A DNA stretch of 64,000 nt, taken from assembly GCA_040414495.1 (NCBI GenBank), contig JBEDUI010000285.1, positions 17,360 through 81,359 on the forward strand. The letters are read 5' to 3'. Below are positions 1-10,382 of the stretch, piece after piece (position 1 is the stretch's first letter; each line of letters begins with the position of its first letter). The translations under genes and the position numbers were made by a program. The stretch comes from DATAVB01 sp040414495. Its GTDB lineage: Bacteria > Actinomycetota > Actinomycetes > Mycobacteriales > QHCD01. The notes below the pieces were generated by a model. That model was not told the origin of the DNA and searched no databases. It saw nothing but the letters and a program-made list of their open reading frames with translations.

Positions 1-1
1 T

Positions 2-802
2 ACCTCGCTGGAGACGGTCGAGCCGATCATGGGCGTGAAGTTCTGGGATCCGGCCGTCGCGATCGAGAGTGAGGATGTCGCGATCCAGTTCGTCGGTGGC
101 CGGCCGGTCGCCATCAACGGCGTCGATTACGACGACGTGGTGGCGCTGGTCCAGGAGGCGAACGCGATCGGTGGCCGGCACGGCCTGGGCATGTCCGACC
201 AGATCGAGAACCGCATCATCGAAGCCAAGTCGCGCGGTATCTACGAGGCGCCGGGCATGGCGCTGCTGTGGATCGCGTACGAACGGTTGCTCAACGCCGT
301 ACACAACGAGGACACGATCGCCAACTACCACGCCGAAGGCCGGCGGCTGGGGCGGCTGCTGTACGAGGGCCGCTGGCTGGATCCGCAGTCGCTGATGCTG
401 CGCGAGTCGCTACAGCGCTGGGTCGCCTCGATGGTGACCGGCGAGGTGCGGCTGCGGTTGCGCCGGGGCGAGGACTACTCCGTGCTGGACACCACCGGGC
501 CGAACATGTCCTACCACCCGGACAAGCTGTCGATGGAACGGACCGAGGGCGCCGCGTTCGGCCCGGTCGACCGGATCGGCCAGCTGACCATGCGCAACCT
601 GGACATCGCCGACTCGCGTTCGAAGCTGGAGCAGTACGCGGCTCAGTCGCGCGGACAGCTCAGCCGTACGTACCTGTTCCGGGAGCTGGAGGCTGCCGGT
701 CTGGAGGCCTCCGGCGCGCAGCAGATCGCCGAACGGCCCGAGCAGGAAGAGCCGGACGAGTCGGTACTGGATCAGGCCGCCTTGGAGTCCGGGGTTGACT
801 AG
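2..802 (+). CDS. argG: Argininosuccinate synthase, C-terminal part (5' end outside window)
   Basis: Ligates citrulline and aspartate using ATP to give argininosuccinate, the seventh step of arginine synthesis, in the cytosol. The reading frame is already open at base 2, so the gene begins upstream of the window; the first in-frame ATG (29) is internal. The visible 266 residues contain the substrate-binding C-terminal domain: GRHGLGMSDQIENRIIEAKSRGIYEAPG near the start, then the helix YERLLNAVHNEDTIANYHAEGRRLG. They resemble the longer ArgG type (about 450-480 residues) rather than the short Bacillus type. The tail (EEPDESVLDQAALESGVD) is acidic and probably disordered. It ends with TAG 58 bp before the preferred start of argH, so the two are probably one transcript. 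Confidence 0.93.
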   Translation, partial: TSLETVEPIMGVKFWDPAVAIESEDVAIQFVGGRPVAINGVDYDDVVALVQEANAIGGRHGLGMSDQIENRIIEAKSRGIYEAPGMALLWIAYERLLNAVHNEDTIANYHAEGRRLGRLLYEGRWLDPQSLMLRESLQRWVASMVTGEVRLRLRRGEDYSVLDTTGPNMSYHPDKLSMERTEGAAFGPVDRIGQLTMRNLDIADSRSKLEQYAAQSRGQLSRTYLFRELEAAGLEASGAQQIAERPEQEEPDESVLDQAALESGVD

Positions 803-860
803 TGGCCTGCCGTGTGGACAGACCCAAGCCGTTCAGCCGGCCCGTGAAAGGGTGCACCGC

Positions 861-2282
861 GTGATTGATCAGCAGACCCCCGAACCCACCCGGCTGTGGG
901 GCGGCCGGTTCGCCGGCGGCCCGTCCGAGGCGCTGGCCCGGTTGTCGGTGTCGGTGCAGTTCGACTGGCGGCTGGCGCCGTACGACCTGCAGTCCTCCAA
1001 AGCGCACGCGCGGGTGTTGCACCGTGCCGGCCTGCTCGACGCCGACGAGTTGGCCCGGATGCTGGCGGCGTTGGACGACCTGGCCGAGGCGGTCCGCGAC
1101 GGGTCGTTCCGGCCCACGGTCGAGGACGAGGACGTGCACACCGCGTTGGAACGCGGCCTGCTGGAGCGGCTGGGCGCGCTGGGCGGCAAGCTGCGCGCCG
1201 GCCGGAGCCGCAACGACCAGGTCGCTACCGATATGCGCCTCTATTTGCGCGACCACGCCCGCCAGATCGCGGCGCTGGTAGCCGAGCTGGAGACCGCACT
1301 GGTCGCGGTGGCAGACCGGCATCGCGACCTGCCGGCCCCGGGCATGACGCACCTGCAGCACGCCCAGCCGGTGTTGTTCGCGCACCAGTTGCTGGCGCAC
1401 GCGCACTCGCTGGCCCGCGATGTTGACCGGCTGGTCGACTGGGACAAGCGGGCCGCGGTCTCGCCGCTGGGCGCGGGCGCGCTGGCCGGTTCGTCGCTGC
1501 CGTTGGACCCGTTGGCGACCGCGGCCGAGCTCGGCTTCACTACCGCCGCGACCAACTCGATCGACGCGGTGTCCGACCGGGACTTCGTGGCCGAGTTCCT
1601 GTTCGCCGGCGCGCTGCTCGGGGTGCACCTGTCCCGGATCGGCGAAGAGGTGTGCCTGTGGGCCTCGCGCGAGTTCGGCTGGATCGAGCTGGACGACTCG
1701 TTCGCGACCGGGTCGTCGATCATGCCGCAGAAAAAGAACCCGGACATCGGCGAGCTGGCCCGGGGCAAGTCGGGCCGGCTGATCGGCAACCTGACCGCGC
1801 TGCTGGCCACCTTGAAGGGCCTGCCCTTGGCGTACGACCGGGATCTGCAGGAGGACAAGGAGCCCGCGTTCGACACCGTTGAGCAACTGCTGCTGGTTCT
1901 GCCGGCGCTGGCCGGGTTGGTCGCCACAATGCGGATCAACGGCGAGAAGCTGGCCGCTTCGGCCCCGGACGGGCACGCCCTGGCCACCGATGTGGCCGAA
2001 TGGCTGGTACGCGAGCACGTACCGTTCCGGGACGCGCACGAGATCGCCGGTGCATTGGTGGCCTGGTGCGATGAGCACGACCGGCAGCTGTGGGAGGCCT
2101 CCGACGCCGAGCTGGCCGCGGTCGATCCGCGACTGCGGCCGGAGGTCCGGTCGGTGCTCAGCGTGTCGGGTGCGATCGCGGCCCGGTCCGCGATCGGTGG
2201 TACGGCGCCGGCACGGGTGGCCGAGCAGATCGAGGCGTTGCGGGCGGCGGCGGATCGGCATGCCGCATGGGCGAGCGCTTGA
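861..2282 (+). CDS. argH: Argininosuccinate lyase
   Basis: Splits argininosuccinate into arginine and fumarate, the last step of arginine synthesis. It belongs to the fumarase/aspartase superfamily, which works as a homotetramer. The protein has 473 residues. It opens with the family hallmark LWGGRFAGGPSEALARLS and carries the signature loop GSSIMPQKKNP, whose serine is the catalytic base. RSRNDQVATD and THLQHAQPV are the other conserved active-site stretches. I chose GTG 861 because GAAAGGG lies about 9 nt upstream and homologues start just before LWGGRF. A TTG at 795, overlapping the argG stop, is possible but has no ribosome site. The 3' end overlaps the mpg start by 16 bp. Confidence 0.95.
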   Translation: MIDQQTPEPTRLWGGRFAGGPSEALARLSVSVQFDWRLAPYDLQSSKAHARVLHRAGLLDADELARMLAALDDLAEAVRDGSFRPTVEDEDVHTALERGLLERLGALGGKLRAGRSRNDQVATDMRLYLRDHARQIAALVAELETALVAVADRHRDLPAPGMTHLQHAQPVLFAHQLLAHAHSLARDVDRLVDWDKRAAVSPLGAGALAGSSLPLDPLATAAELGFTTAATNSIDAVSDRDFVAEFLFAGALLGVHLSRIGEEVCLWASREFGWIELDDSFATGSSIMPQKKNPDIGELARGKSGRLIGNLTALLATLKGLPLAYDRDLQEDKEPAFDTVEQLLLVLPALAGLVATMRINGEKLAASAPDGHALATDVAEWLVREHVPFRDAHEIAGALVAWCDEHDRQLWEASDAELAAVDPRLRPEVRSVLSVSGAIAARSAIGGTAPARVAEQIEALRAAADRHAAWASA

Positions 2283-2974
2283 CGGCCGTGCGGAGCGGAG
2301 CTGGCGGAGCGGAGCCAGCGATACTGCCGAGGTCGTTTTTCGCCCGGCCGGGTCTGGCGGTCGCGCCGGAATTGTTGGGTTGCCAGCTGACCGCGCACTC
2401 GCCCGATGGCGATGTCACGGTGCGGCTGACCGAGGTGGAGGCGTACGCGGGGCTGGACGATCCGGCTTCGCACGCCTTCCGCGGGCCGACGCCGCGGACC
2501 GAGGTGATGTTCGGGCCGCCGGGCTTCCTGTATGTCTACTTCACGTACGGCATGCACTGGTGCGCCAACCTCGTGTGCGGACTGGACGGCACCGCCACGG
2601 CCGTACTCCTGCGGGCCGGCGAGGTGGTGGCCGGCCATGAGTTGGCGCGCACCCGCAGGCCGGCCGCGAAGACCGACCGCGATCTGGCCCGCGGACCGGC
2701 GAGGCTGGCCGACTGCCTCGGGCTGCGTGGTACCGATTCGGGCCTGGACCTGTACGCGGCCGGCTCGAAGCTGACCGTGACCCGAGCAGCGAAGACGCAA
2801 CCGGCTACCGTGCAGTCGGGTCCGCGCGTCGGTATCCGGGTGGCGACCGACCGGCCGTGGCGGTTCTGGCTTTCCGACGATCCGACCGTGAGCACGTACC
2901 GGCCCGGCGCGCTGCGTAATCGTTCGAAGTCCGGTACCGCCGTACGGCAAACTGACCCAAGCGACCAAGGCTGA
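2267..2974 (+). CDS. mpg: 3-methyladenine DNA glycosylase (AAG/Mpg family)
   Basis: Base-excision-repair enzyme that flips out and removes alkylated purines such as 3-methyladenine and hypoxanthine. The 235 residues cover the whole single-domain AAG fold: LPRSFFARPGLAVAPELLGCQL at the N-terminus, the active-site strand LTEVEAYAGLDDPASHAFRGPTPRTEVMFG with the catalytic Glu of EVEAY, and the YVYFTYGMHWCANLV hallmark. The ATG at 2267 lies inside the 3' end of argH, implying translational coupling; GTG 2288 is an alternative start. The argH-mpg-tyrS order recurs in actinobacteria, although the reason for pairing a repair enzyme with arginine genes is unclear. The C-terminal 20 residues look unstructured. 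Confidence 0.92.
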   Translation: MGERLTAVRSGAGGAEPAILPRSFFARPGLAVAPELLGCQLTAHSPDGDVTVRLTEVEAYAGLDDPASHAFRGPTPRTEVMFGPPGFLYVYFTYGMHWCANLVCGLDGTATAVLLRAGEVVAGHELARTRRPAAKTDRDLARGPARLADCLGLRGTDSGLDLYAAGSKLTVTRAAKTQPATVQSGPRVGIRVATDRPWRFWLSDDPTVSTYRPGALRNRSKSGTAVRQTDPSDQG

Positions 2975-2992
2975 TGGCATAAGGGAGAAGTG

Positions 2993-4246
2993 GTGAGCGC
3001 GAACACGCCGAGCACGGGACCGATCGAACTCCCCGAACGGCTCGTGCCCGGTTATGAGCGGCTGCGGGCCGGTGCCGCCCAGATCCTGCCGGAAAACAGC
3101 CTGGCCGAGAAGCTGCTGCAGGCCGACCGGGAGGACCGGCCGCTGCGGGTGAAGCACGGCATCGACCCATCCGGTACGGAGCTGACGCTCGGGCACGCGG
3201 TGGTGCAGCGCAAGCTGCGGCAGTTCCAGGACCTGGGCCATCTCGTCGTGCTCATCATCGGCGACTTCACCGGCATGGTCGGCGACCCGAGCGGCCGGTC
3301 GGCCACCCGCAAGCAGCTCACGGCGGAGGAGACGTCGGCCAACGCAAAGACGTACGTCGACCAGCTCATGCGCATCCTTGACCCGGAGCGGGTGGAGATC
3401 CGGCGCAACAGCGAATGGTTGGCCGGGATGAACCTGGCCGACGTGGTCCGCGAGACCTCCGTGCTGACCGTGGCCCAGTTGCTGGAACGGGACGATTTCG
3501 CCAAACGGTTCGCGGCCCACCAACCGATCTCGTTGTCGGAGTTCCTGTACCCGTTCCTGCAGGGGTACGACTCGGTCGCCGTCGAGTCCGACATCGAGCT
3601 GGGCGGCACCGACCAGACGTACAACCTGCTGGTCGGCCGCGATCTGCAGCGCGTACACGGTCAGCCGCAGCAGGCGGTACTGACCGTTCCGCTGCTCGAA
3701 GGCCTCGACGGCGTGCAGAAGATGAGCAAGTCGCTGAACAACTACGTCGCGATCACCGAGCCGGCGGCCGAGCAGTTCGGCAAGCTGATGTCCATTCCGG
3801 ACAGTCTGGTGAACCGGTACGCGGTCTTGGCTACGGACTTCTCGCCGGATGAGTTGAAAGAAGTCGCGGCTGAGGTGGCCGCCGGTGGGCCGCGCGCGGG
3901 TGCCGCGAAACGGCGGGTGGCGGGCGAGATCGTCCGGCTGTACCACGGCAGCGCCGGTGCGGCCGAGGCCGAAGCGGCGTTCGACCGCCAGTTCAAGGCT
4001 CGCGAGGTACCCACCGACGTGCCGGAATTCGGCCTGCCCGAGGGCGATCCGGTGCACCTGCCGGCGCTGTTGCGGGCGGCCGGGTTGGTGACCTCCGGGT
4101 CCGAGGCGCGGCGGGCGATCACGGCCGGGTCGGTTCGATTGGATGGTGACCGGGTCGAGGCGTCGGTGCTGGATCTGCCCCGCGAGAAGTTGCTCGGCCG
4201 GGTGCTGCAGGTGGGGAAGCGCAAGGCGGCCCGGCTCGTCGGATAA
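2993..4246 (+). CDS. tyrS: Tyrosyl-tRNA synthetase
   Basis: Charges tRNA-Tyr with tyrosine; essential for translation. Class I synthetase of 417 residues. The HIGH-like element is in HGIDPSGTELTLGHAVV near residue 45, followed by the long GDFTGMVGDPSGRS loop, the tyrosine site QGYDSVAVESDIELGGTDQTYNLLVGRDLQ and the KMSKS motif (VQKMSKSLNNYVAI). An S4-like RNA-binding domain closes the protein (LLRAAGLVTSGSEARRAITAGSVRLDG). AGGGAGA at 2982-2988 fits GTG 2993 better than GTG 2990, three bases upstream. No T-box leader is visible, since only 18 bp separate it from mpg. A perfect hairpin follows the stop. Confidence 0.96.
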   Translation: MSANTPSTGPIELPERLVPGYERLRAGAAQILPENSLAEKLLQADREDRPLRVKHGIDPSGTELTLGHAVVQRKLRQFQDLGHLVVLIIGDFTGMVGDPSGRSATRKQLTAEETSANAKTYVDQLMRILDPERVEIRRNSEWLAGMNLADVVRETSVLTVAQLLERDDFAKRFAAHQPISLSEFLYPFLQGYDSVAVESDIELGGTDQTYNLLVGRDLQRVHGQPQQAVLTVPLLEGLDGVQKMSKSLNNYVAITEPAAEQFGKLMSIPDSLVNRYAVLATDFSPDELKEVAAEVAAGGPRAGAAKRRVAGEIVRLYHGSAGAAEAEAAFDRQFKAREVPTDVPEFGLPEGDPVHLPALLRAAGLVTSGSEARRAITAGSVRLDGDRVEASVLDLPREKLLGRVLQVGKRKAARLVG

Positions 4247-4260
4247 CAGCGATGAAGCTG

Positions 4261-4295
4261 AGCGCGGCCTGATCAGCCAATGATCAGGCCGCGCT
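4261..4295 (+). terminator. Perfect 15-bp hairpin after tyrS
   Basis: A 15-bp perfect stem (AGCGCGGCCTGATCA with its complement) and a 5-nt loop, beginning 14 bp after the tyrS stop. It is followed by TATTTCG rather than a strong T-run, typical of high-GC actinobacterial terminators. It closes the argG-argH-mpg-tyrS unit. Confidence 0.8.
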
Positions 4296-4454
4296 ATTTC
4301 GTTGAGCGAATTCCGAATTGCCTGCTGTATAAGGGATTCGGCCAATCTCGTGAAATCCATGGAAATACGGCAAGGAGGATTTACCAACCCGGCTCCGAAG
4401 TATCCGTCGCCGAATCCGGTCAGCAGATTCGTTCGACCCGCCGGCCCGGAAAAC

Positions 4455-4490
4455 TTGATTGATTCCAGAAACTGGGCCACACTACGGGCG
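4455..4490 (+). promoter_or_regulatory. furA promoter giving a leaderless transcript
   Basis: TTGATT (4455-4460), a 17-nt spacer and CACACT (4478-4483) form a recognisable sigma-70-type promoter. The furA GTG (4490) lies 6 nt after the -10 box, so the message should start at or next to the start codon. The surrounding AT-rich stretch TTGATTGATTCC is the likely FurA autoregulatory site, as in mycobacterial furA-katG. The site assignment is inference. Confidence 0.6.
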
Positions 4491-4934
4491 TGCCCACGAC
4501 ATCGGAGTTCGAACGCTTGTTGCGTGGGGCCGCGCTGCGAGTGACCCGTCCCCGGGTCGCTGTGCTGGGCGCGGTGTACGACCGTCCACACGCGGACACC
4601 GATTCGATCATCGGTGCCGTACGGGCGGATCTCGGTGAGGTTTCGCACCAGGCCATTTACGACGTGCTGCGGGCACTGACTGCCGCCGGGCTCATCCGGC
4701 GCATCCAGCCAGCCGGCCATGTGGCGCGGTACGAATCACGGGTCGGCGACAACCACCATCACGTGGTGTGCCGATCGTGTGGCTCTATCGCCGACGCTGA
4801 TTGCGCGGTCGGTGATATGCCCTGCTTGACCGCATCCGACGACCACGGTTTCGAGATCGACGAGGCTGAGGTCGTTTATTGGGGCTTGTGCCCCGACTGC
4901 CAATCGAACAGCGACACAAGAGAGAAGGATCGCC

Positions 4935-4942
<8 letters not shown>
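4490..4942 (+). CDS. furA: Fur-family peroxide-sensing repressor
   Basis: Metal-dependent winged-helix repressor. In actinobacteria FurA-type proteins repress their own operon and the catalase-peroxidase gene until peroxide oxidises them. The protein has 150 residues. The DNA-binding domain (about 1-85) includes RVTRPRVAVLGAVYDRPHADTDSII and the recognition helix region SHQAIYDVLRALTAAGLI. The dimerisation/metal domain has DNHHHVVCRSCGSIAD (His cluster plus CxxC) and CPDC near the end as the second pair of a structural zinc site. The GTG start lies 6 nt after the -10 box, so there is no Shine-Dalgarno sequence. Its stop overlaps the katG start by 8 bp. The adjacent catalase-peroxidase makes FurA/CatR the best name rather than iron-responsive Fur or Zur. 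Confidence 0.92.
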
Positions 4943-7094
<2,152 letters not shown>

Positions 7095-7107
7095 GTTGTT
7101 TCGGACT

Positions 7108-7149
7108 GTCCAGGCCGGCCGTTTTATTCGGCCGGCCTGGACGTTTTTT
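7108..7149 (+). terminator. Intrinsic terminator of furA-katG
   Basis: Thirteen-bp perfect GC-rich stem (7108-7120 with 7130-7142), 9-nt loop GTTTTATTC, then six T residues at 7144-7149. This is the only classical U-tract terminator in the window. Confidence 0.93.
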
Positions 7150-7162
7150 ATATGCTCACCGA

Positions 7163-7492
7163 ATGGTGACCATTGGAACGATCTGTTTGCACGCGCAGGA
7201 CTGGAAACGAGCGGCGAAATTCTGGTCGGAGGCGCTCGGATATTCGCCGCATCCGCAGGCCGACGACATTTTGCAGCCGCCGGACGGCAACGGCCCGGCC
7301 GTGGCGGTGTACCGCGATGCGACGCACCTGGATCTCTATACCTCCGGGCCGGCCGAACAGCGGGCCGAAATCTCGCGGTTGATCGCGCTCGGCGCCGAAC
7401 GCGTACCGGACTGGCCGTATCCCGAAGGCGCGGATTTCGTCGTGCTGCGCGATACCGAAGGCAACCTCTTCTGCGTTATCGACCACGACTGA
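7163..7492 (+). CDS. VOC-superfamily (glyoxalase-like) protein
   Basis: Small protein of 109 residues with the vicinal-oxygen-chelate pattern. It starts VTIGTICLHAQDWKRAAKFWSEALGY, has a central AVYRDATHLDLYTSG strand, and ends FVVLRDTEGNLFCVID, the usual closing strand with a metal-ligand acid position. Proteins of this type are dioxygenase-, glyoxalase- or antibiotic-binding-like; the substrate cannot be told from sequence. I chose ATG 7163, with GTG 7166 the only alternative. No Shine-Dalgarno is evident and the gene begins 14 bp after the katG terminator, so it needs its own promoter. It converges with the phosphatase-like gene on the other strand, with stops 3 bp apart. Confidence 0.75.
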   Translation: MVTIGTICLHAQDWKRAAKFWSEALGYSPHPQADDILQPPDGNGPAVAVYRDATHLDLYTSGPAEQRAEISRLIALGAERVPDWPYPEGADFVVLRDTEGNLFCVIDHD

Positions 7493-7495
7493 GCT

Positions 7496-8017
7496 TTATT
7501 GGAATCGGCCGACGAACGCTTCTTGTTCCGCTGTTTCTACGGCTTTCGCGCAGTATGTAGCTCGGACCCAGTCGACCGCCGTGTCGGCTCGCTGGCCGGT
7601 CATGACCGCGAGGCAGGCTATCGCGGTCCCGGTCCGGCCGTGACCACCCAGGCACCCGATCTCTGTGCTTTTACCGGCGCGAGCCTTGTCGAGTACGGAT
7701 TGCAGTGCGGTGGCGAGGGGCTGTTCTGCTGGAATGCCGAAATCTGGCCAGTCGAGGTGATCGTGCAGCCATGGTGGCTGCCAGCGGTGATCCAGATAAA
7801 GGCCGTAGTCAGGCTTGTTGTCGCGGGTGTACGGATCGGCGGCGTCGAACGACACCGCTGTGACGCGGGTGCCGTCGGGCAATGCGATGAGCGACCGGTG
7901 CCGGTGCAATTCCAGTTGTTGATGGGCGTGGCCCTCGGTTGTGCACGTGGGCTCGTCGTCCGCGTACCAATGGACCCGACAGTCGGCGCACACAACGACA
8001 AGGCGCACTTCGGTCAT
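7496..8017 (-). CDS. Protein-tyrosine-phosphatase-like protein with N-terminal Cys cluster
   Basis: The 173-residue protein contains the C-x5-R phosphatase loop at Cys122-Arg128 (GCLGGHGRTGT), the signature of Cys-based PTP/dual-specificity phosphatases. The upstream DWPDFGIPAEQP resembles a general-acid WPD loop (WPDxG). The N-terminal 30 residues (VCADCRVHWYADDEPTCTTEGH) hold Cys10, Cys13, Cys25 and His30, which could bind a metal. Known relatives dephosphorylate tyrosine or small phosphate esters, but no substrate is suggested by the neighbours. The ATG at 8017 has no strong ribosome site. The fold assignment is from motif recognition; whether the Cys cluster is a real zinc site is inference. 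Confidence 0.7.
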   Translation of the reverse strand: MTEVRLVVVCADCRVHWYADDEPTCTTEGHAHQQLELHRHRSLIALPDGTRVTAVSFDAADPYTRDNKPDYGLYLDHRWQPPWLHDHLDWPDFGIPAEQPLATALQSVLDKARAGKSTEIGCLGGHGRTGTAIACLAVMTGQRADTAVDWVRATYCAKAVETAEQEAFVGRFQ

Positions 8018-8206
8018 GCGACCACCATAACCAGGTCTTCTGGTTTATCGGCCGGAGCAGAAGAACGCCGGACGGCTGCACCCTCGCCACGCGGCCTGTG
8101 CCTCTGCTCCGCACCTCGGAGCAGAGGCTGTGGACGGTGGGTGCCGAGGCGGGGATGGTCGGTACGTTTCGCGCGGCTTGTCATTGCCCGCCGCGGGTGT
8201 CGGTCG

Positions 8207-9844
8207 CTAATTGCCCGCGCTGGCGCGACCGGTGAGTCTGGGGTCGGTAATTGCGGTGAGCGCGCCGGTCTCATCCTGGGCGATCGCCGTGAAGTATCCG
8301 ACATCAGCTGTAGCGTGGCCCAGTGCTGGTTCGGCGGTTCGGGATATCGGCTGTCCGTACGATTCGGCTTCGTCCAGCACCGCGATCGGCAGGTCTTCGA
8401 CAACGACACGGGTCCGCTCCTGCATGGCGGTGAGGTCGGTTTCAACGCCACCGAATCGAGGTCTTGCCACCGCGTCGATGATGGATTCGGAAGTTCCGAT
8501 CGTGTCGGCCAGGATCTGCGCCTGGCAGGCGATGAGCCCGGTCCCGATGGCGCCGCAGGCCATTCTGAGCTCTCCGTTTTCCAGGATGATGATCGGTGCG
8601 ATGGGTTCGGCGATGCGCCCGCCCGGCCCGGGGTCCCACGTCATAGTTTGATACGCGCCGCTATTGAGGGCGATACCGCCGACAACGATCCCCGTGTCGC
8701 CCCAAGAGTCGGCCAGGATTGTGAACGTCGCAGTCAGGGCATTACCGTCCCGGTCCACGATCGCCAGGTGATGCGAGTGCGGAGTAGCCACCGATGGGCT
8801 GGACCCGCCGTGGGCAGTACGGCGAATACGTTCCGCCTCATCGTGGGCACGCGTATCGGAAATGGCGTGGGCCAAGCGCTCATTGGCATCGACCGGTGGC
8901 CTTGACGCATCGAACAGGATGTTCTCGAACGGAGCCTCGTTGACGGCTTGGATCTGCTCGAAAAGCACGCGTCCCGATTCGCGTCGATTGCCGGCCAATT
9001 CGTCGAGTACCTTGGCCGCGCCCAGGACGCTGATGCCGCCGAATTGTGGAGGTGGCGTCGTGCAGAAATCGTGCCCGCGATAGCGGGCTGTGACCGGGGG
9101 AGCGAATCGGGCCTCGTAGTCCGCCAAATCGGATTCGCTGATGATGCCACCACACTTGGCCACCTCGCGAACAAGTTGGTGCGCCCAGTCGCCGACGTAG
9201 CAATAGCGAACTCCTTCGTAGGCTATCGCCTCAAGAGTGTCAGCCAGAATGGGAAGGCGATATAAGTCGCCATTATTCGGCGGTCGCGTAAACGCGGCCC
9301 GTCCGGCCGGCTGAGAATTCAGAACGTCCCACCGTCGCAACATATTCTCGCGGTACATTCCGTACATCGGGAAACCGTGGCGCGCGAAATGGATAGCCGG
9401 TTGCCACAGCACTTTCCATGGCAGCCGCCCCCACCTGCGCCAGAATGCATCAAGCCCCGCGACCGCGCCCGGTACCAGAACCGCGGCTCCGGTCTCGCGG
9501 TCCCGCTCATGCCGATACGAGCCATCCCAATCCGACGGCAACTGCAAGCCAGCGTTGACCGCGACTATCTGCCCGGTCGCAGCCTCGTAGAACAACCCGC
9601 CGATCAGGCCTCCGAGGCTGGTGGTCCCGGGCATCACAACCTGTTCGACGGCACAGCAGGCGACGAAAGCGTCGGCGGCGCTGCCGCCGACGTCCACAAC
9701 CTTCCGTCCCACCAAAGTCGCCAGTGGATGCTCCGTTGACACCGCCCACGAAGCACCGTGCGCATACCAACCGGAGCCAGGTTCAAGCTGAGCGTCGCGC
9801 CAATCGGCCTCGCTCCACGTTGCTGGATTCAGTTGTTCGAACAC
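8207..9844 (-). CDS. Gamma-glutamyltransferase-family Ntn hydrolase, divergent
   Basis: Members of this family mature by self-cleavage before a Thr nucleophile and transfer or hydrolyse gamma-glutamyl groups. The large-subunit part is recognisable (GGSAADAFVACCAVEQVVMPGTTSLGGLIGGLFYEAATG, then VPGAVAGLDAFWRRWGRLPW). The nucleophile region reads ATPHSHHLAIVDRDGNALTATFT, where the usual Thr-Thr/Ser-His is Ser357-His-His, and the oxyanion/substrate loop GSPGGxxI is GAIGTGLI. No signal peptide is visible, so unlike most GGTs it is probably cytosolic. I chose GTG 9844 (545 residues) because GGAGG lies just upstream, though only 3 nt away; GTG 9865 and TTG 9901 are upstream alternatives. Substrate unknown; it may act on a non-glutathione acyl compound. 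Confidence 0.75.
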   Translation of the reverse strand: MFEQLNPATWSEADWRDAQLEPGSGWYAHGASWAVSTEHPLATLVGRKVVDVGGSAADAFVACCAVEQVVMPGTTSLGGLIGGLFYEAATGQIVAVNAGLQLPSDWDGSYRHERDRETGAAVLVPGAVAGLDAFWRRWGRLPWKVLWQPAIHFARHGFPMYGMYRENMLRRWDVLNSQPAGRAAFTRPPNNGDLYRLPILADTLEAIAYEGVRYCYVGDWAHQLVREVAKCGGIISESDLADYEARFAPPVTARYRGHDFCTTPPPQFGGISVLGAAKVLDELAGNRRESGRVLFEQIQAVNEAPFENILFDASRPPVDANERLAHAISDTRAHDEAERIRRTAHGGSSPSVATPHSHHLAIVDRDGNALTATFTILADSWGDTGIVVGGIALNSGAYQTMTWDPGPGGRIAEPIAPIIILENGELRMACGAIGTGLIACQAQILADTIGTSESIIDAVARPRFGGVETDLTAMQERTRVVVEDLPIAVLDEAESYGQPISRTAEPALGHATADVGYFTAIAQDETGALTAITDPRLTGRASAGN

Positions 9845-9915
9845 CCTGCCTCCAGATCTCGTCACGTCGTATGAACGTATATCTGGCGACGGACGAGGCA
9901 AAGCTGGGGCAGACG

Positions 9916-10074
9916 CTATTCGTCGTCGTCCGGGCTCAGGGTGAATTCTTTACGGTCATTGATGATGAGCCGTTTGGTCGCCGCGTTCTGCCGGCGGGTC
10001 AGGCCTTCAGAGCGGTGGTGAACGTATTTTGGCTCCATGCGGAATTTCTTGATTTTGCTCTTTGCCGGGCGCAT
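9916..10074 (-). CDS. Possible small basic protein (52 aa), uncharacterised
   Basis: Reading the complement from ATG 10074 gives a 52-residue protein that is Lys/Arg-rich at its start (MRPAKSKIKKFRMEPKYVHHRSEG) and ends with a run of acidic residues (SPDDDE). Codon third positions are GC-rich in the manner of the neighbouring genes, which argues for coding. ATG 10083 is an alternative start. No Shine-Dalgarno is seen and I do not recognise the family. It lies between the GGT-like gene and a MITE-like repeat, in an otherwise gene-poor stretch. Confidence 0.35.
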   Translation of the reverse strand: MRPAKSKIKKFRMEPKYVHHRSEGLTRRQNAATKRLIINDRKEFTLSPDDDE

Positions 10075-10193
10075 ATCAGGCATGCCGCTGGGAATTGGGC
10101 ATGCCGGGGCGCCGCGCGTCGATACGCACGGTGAATGTCTCCGCAATGCAGGAGGGATGGGAAATCCCGCCGGCGCCGGAGGATGCGTGAGCT

Positions 10194-10382
10194 AGGGCGT
10201 GTCTGTTGAATCCTGGCCGTCGCGGGCGGTGATCCAGGCGGCGGTCCGGCAAGGCAGCCCGGGTGCGGGTGTCCCGGGAGGCGTCGGAGGAGCCGGTAGC
10301 GGAGCTACCGGCGACGACGACAACGCAGCCGGTCGTCGTCTGGGCGCCGCGCAGCAGGCCGAGGATTTAACAGACACGCCCT
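10194..10382. mobile_element. MITE-like repeat, copy A (189 bp)
   Basis: Bounded by 21-bp terminal inverted repeats with one mismatch: left AGGGCGTGTCTGTTGAATCC (10194 onward), right at 10362-10382. The interior is non-coding, contains a GACGACGACAACG stretch and a short hairpin at GCCGGTAGCGGAGCTACCGGC, and matches the interior of copy B (61806-62056) in opposite orientation. It has no transposase gene, so it would have to be mobilised in trans. Confidence 0.75.

Noticed and set aside
2940..2992. T-box leader ahead of tyrS
   Set aside because: Only 18 bp separate mpg from tyrS; no room for a stem I or antiterminator.
4280..4462. Short frame between tyrS and furA
   Set aside because: Begins inside the tyrS terminator hairpin and has no ribosome site or plausible protein features.
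1241..4720. A 1159-codon open frame on the minus strand across argH, mpg, tyrS and furA
   Set aside because: It is the antisense of well-supported genes; composition (Arg/Gly/His/Gln-rich, no domain) is that expected of a mirror frame in high-GC DNA.
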